NCBI GenBank assembly: GCA_051745395.1
Contig: JBNJEA010000002.1
Location: 9,777-73,776, forward strand
Direction: 5' to 3'
Source of the DNA: JBNJEA01 sp051745395
GTDB taxonomy: Bacteria > Desulfobacterota > Desulfobacteria > Desulfobacterales > Desulfosalsimonadaceae
Length of the DNA stretch: 64,000 nt
Both the position numbers and the translations under genes were made by a program. Position 1 is the stretch's first letter; each line of letters begins with the position of its first letter. Under the pieces are notes generated by a model, which saw only the letters and a list, made by a program, of their open reading frames with translations, was not told the origin of the DNA and searched no databases. Shown here piece after piece: positions 63,312 through 64,000 of this stretch.

Positions 63312-64000
63312 ATGCAAATCATCACGACCCACCGCAACACCGATTTCGATGCCCTGGCTTCCGTAATCGCCGGCACCATTTTGTATCCGGATTCGGTTGC
63401 CGTTATCCCCAAGGCGATCAACCCCAACGTCAAAGCCTTCTTGTCCATTCACAAGGACCTGTTTCAATACTGCCACCCCAATGACATGGATCTGTCCGAA
63501 GTATCGCGCATGGTCGTGGTCGATACCAATCAGTGGGGGCGGCTGGAAGGGCTCAAGCCGCTCAAAAACCGGGATGATATCGAAATTTTCATCTGGGACC
63601 ACCATGAAAATGATTGTGACATGAACCCGTCATGGCAATTCCAGCACCCCATGGGCGCCAATATCACCCTGATGATCCGCGCAATGAAGGAAAGCGGCCT
63701 TGCGCTGACCCCGATCCAGGCCACCCTGTTTTTGTGCGGTTTGTACGAGGATACCGGCAGCCTGATGTTTCCCTCAACAACGGTGGAAGATGCCTATGCA
63801 GCGGCGTACCTGCTGGAGCAGAAGGCGGATTTGAGCATTTTAAAAACCTTTCTGCAGCCGGTATACGGGGAAAAACAAAAAGACATTCTTTTTGAGATGC
63901 TGAAATCGGCGCAGCGGAAAAAAATCAACAACTATACTGTCAGCATCAATATCACGGAAATCAGCGGCCACATCAACAACCTGTCGCTGGTGGTGCACAT
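63312..64000 (+). CDS. DHH-family phosphoesterase (5' part, runs off the window)
   Basis: At least 229 codons are open to the window edge. The start is ATG at 63312 with GGGAG 5 nt upstream. The product begins MQIITTHRNTDFDALAS (DxDA metal site) and has the DHH motif in WDHHEND (near residue 98), so it is a DHH phosphoesterase. The start resembles proteins that fuse DHH, CBS and poly(A) polymerase/CCA-transferase domains; the missing 3' part would decide. No other gene fits here. Confidence 0.85.
   Translation, partial: MQIITTHRNTDFDALASVIAGTILYPDSVAVIPKAINPNVKAFLSIHKDLFQYCHPNDMDLSEVSRMVVVDTNQWGRLEGLKPLKNRDDIEIFIWDHHENDCDMNPSWQFQHPMGANITLMIRAMKESGLALTPIQATLFLCGLYEDTGSLMFPSTTVEDAYAAAYLLEQKADLSILKTFLQPVYGEKQKDILFEMLKSAQRKKINNYTVSINITEISGHINNLSLVVH

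Overview
The window is a dense Gram-negative bacterial chromosome segment of about 57% GC, judged by eye. It has short intergenic gaps and many ATGA-type overlaps. Several markers point to an anaerobic or microaerophilic deltaproteobacterium (Desulfobacterota, probably a Desulfobacterales-type sulfate reducer); this is an inference from gene content, since no rRNA or tRNA gene was found. The markers are a tungstate transporter, many radical SAM enzymes, an ADP-forming acyl-CoA synthetase, a ferredoxin-nitroreductase fusion, an MglA-type GTPase module and an AmmeMemoRadiSam operon.

Left third (1-25000). A glycosidase-like protein and a GT4 glycosyltransferase form an operon (171-3736), followed by a radical SAM/winged-helix protein. 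On the minus strand, three overlapping genes form an AmmeMemoRadiSam operon (9741 down to 4988): a MEMO-AMMECR1 fusion with a signal peptide, a polytopic membrane protein carrying a spermidine-synthase-like domain, and a radical SAM enzyme with a Tat-like signal. A metallophosphoesterase and an FmdB protein follow. A long minus-strand run (18637 down to 11084) holds a small conserved protein, an M29 aminopeptidase, manA, queE, a trypsin-like protease with a coiled-coil insert, queC, a glycosyltransferase and a HAD protein. Next come a serine hydrolase, a LysM protein, a phosphoesterase and a minus-strand unit in which a diguanylate cyclase overlaps tupA of a tupABC tungstate transporter.

Middle third (25000-48000). 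This part holds a ketopantoate-reductase-like protein, a secreted helix-hairpin-helix protein, a YfaZ-like outer membrane protein, a DUF2760-Hsp70-Hsp70 operon and an ADP-forming acyl-CoA synthetase. An overlapping run follows: small protein, GDPD, FN3/beta-barrel protein and HDAC-like amidohydrolase. It ends with ispF-cysS-uvrB-uvrC. Its larger intergenic gaps (26211-26503, 33660-34183, 40439-41186, 47137-48064) carry several families of palindromic or foldback repeats.

Right third (48000-64000). This part contains malate dehydrogenase, an MglA-GTPase/DUF4388-cNMP/PilZ signalling group, purC, a ParB-like gene overlapping a spore-photoproduct-lyase-like radical SAM gene, an exported TPR protein, a ferredoxin-nitroreductase, an HD-GYP phosphodiesterase, a large PilZ protein and the start of a DHH phosphoesterase. 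Cyclic-di-GMP proteins (one GGDEF, one HD-GYP, two PilZ) recur across the window.

The observations most worth following up are the all-exported AmmeMemoRadiSam operon, the ParB-like/SPL-like pair, and the 96-bp hairpin repeats whose outer stem is conserved in sequence while the inner stem is conserved only in structure.
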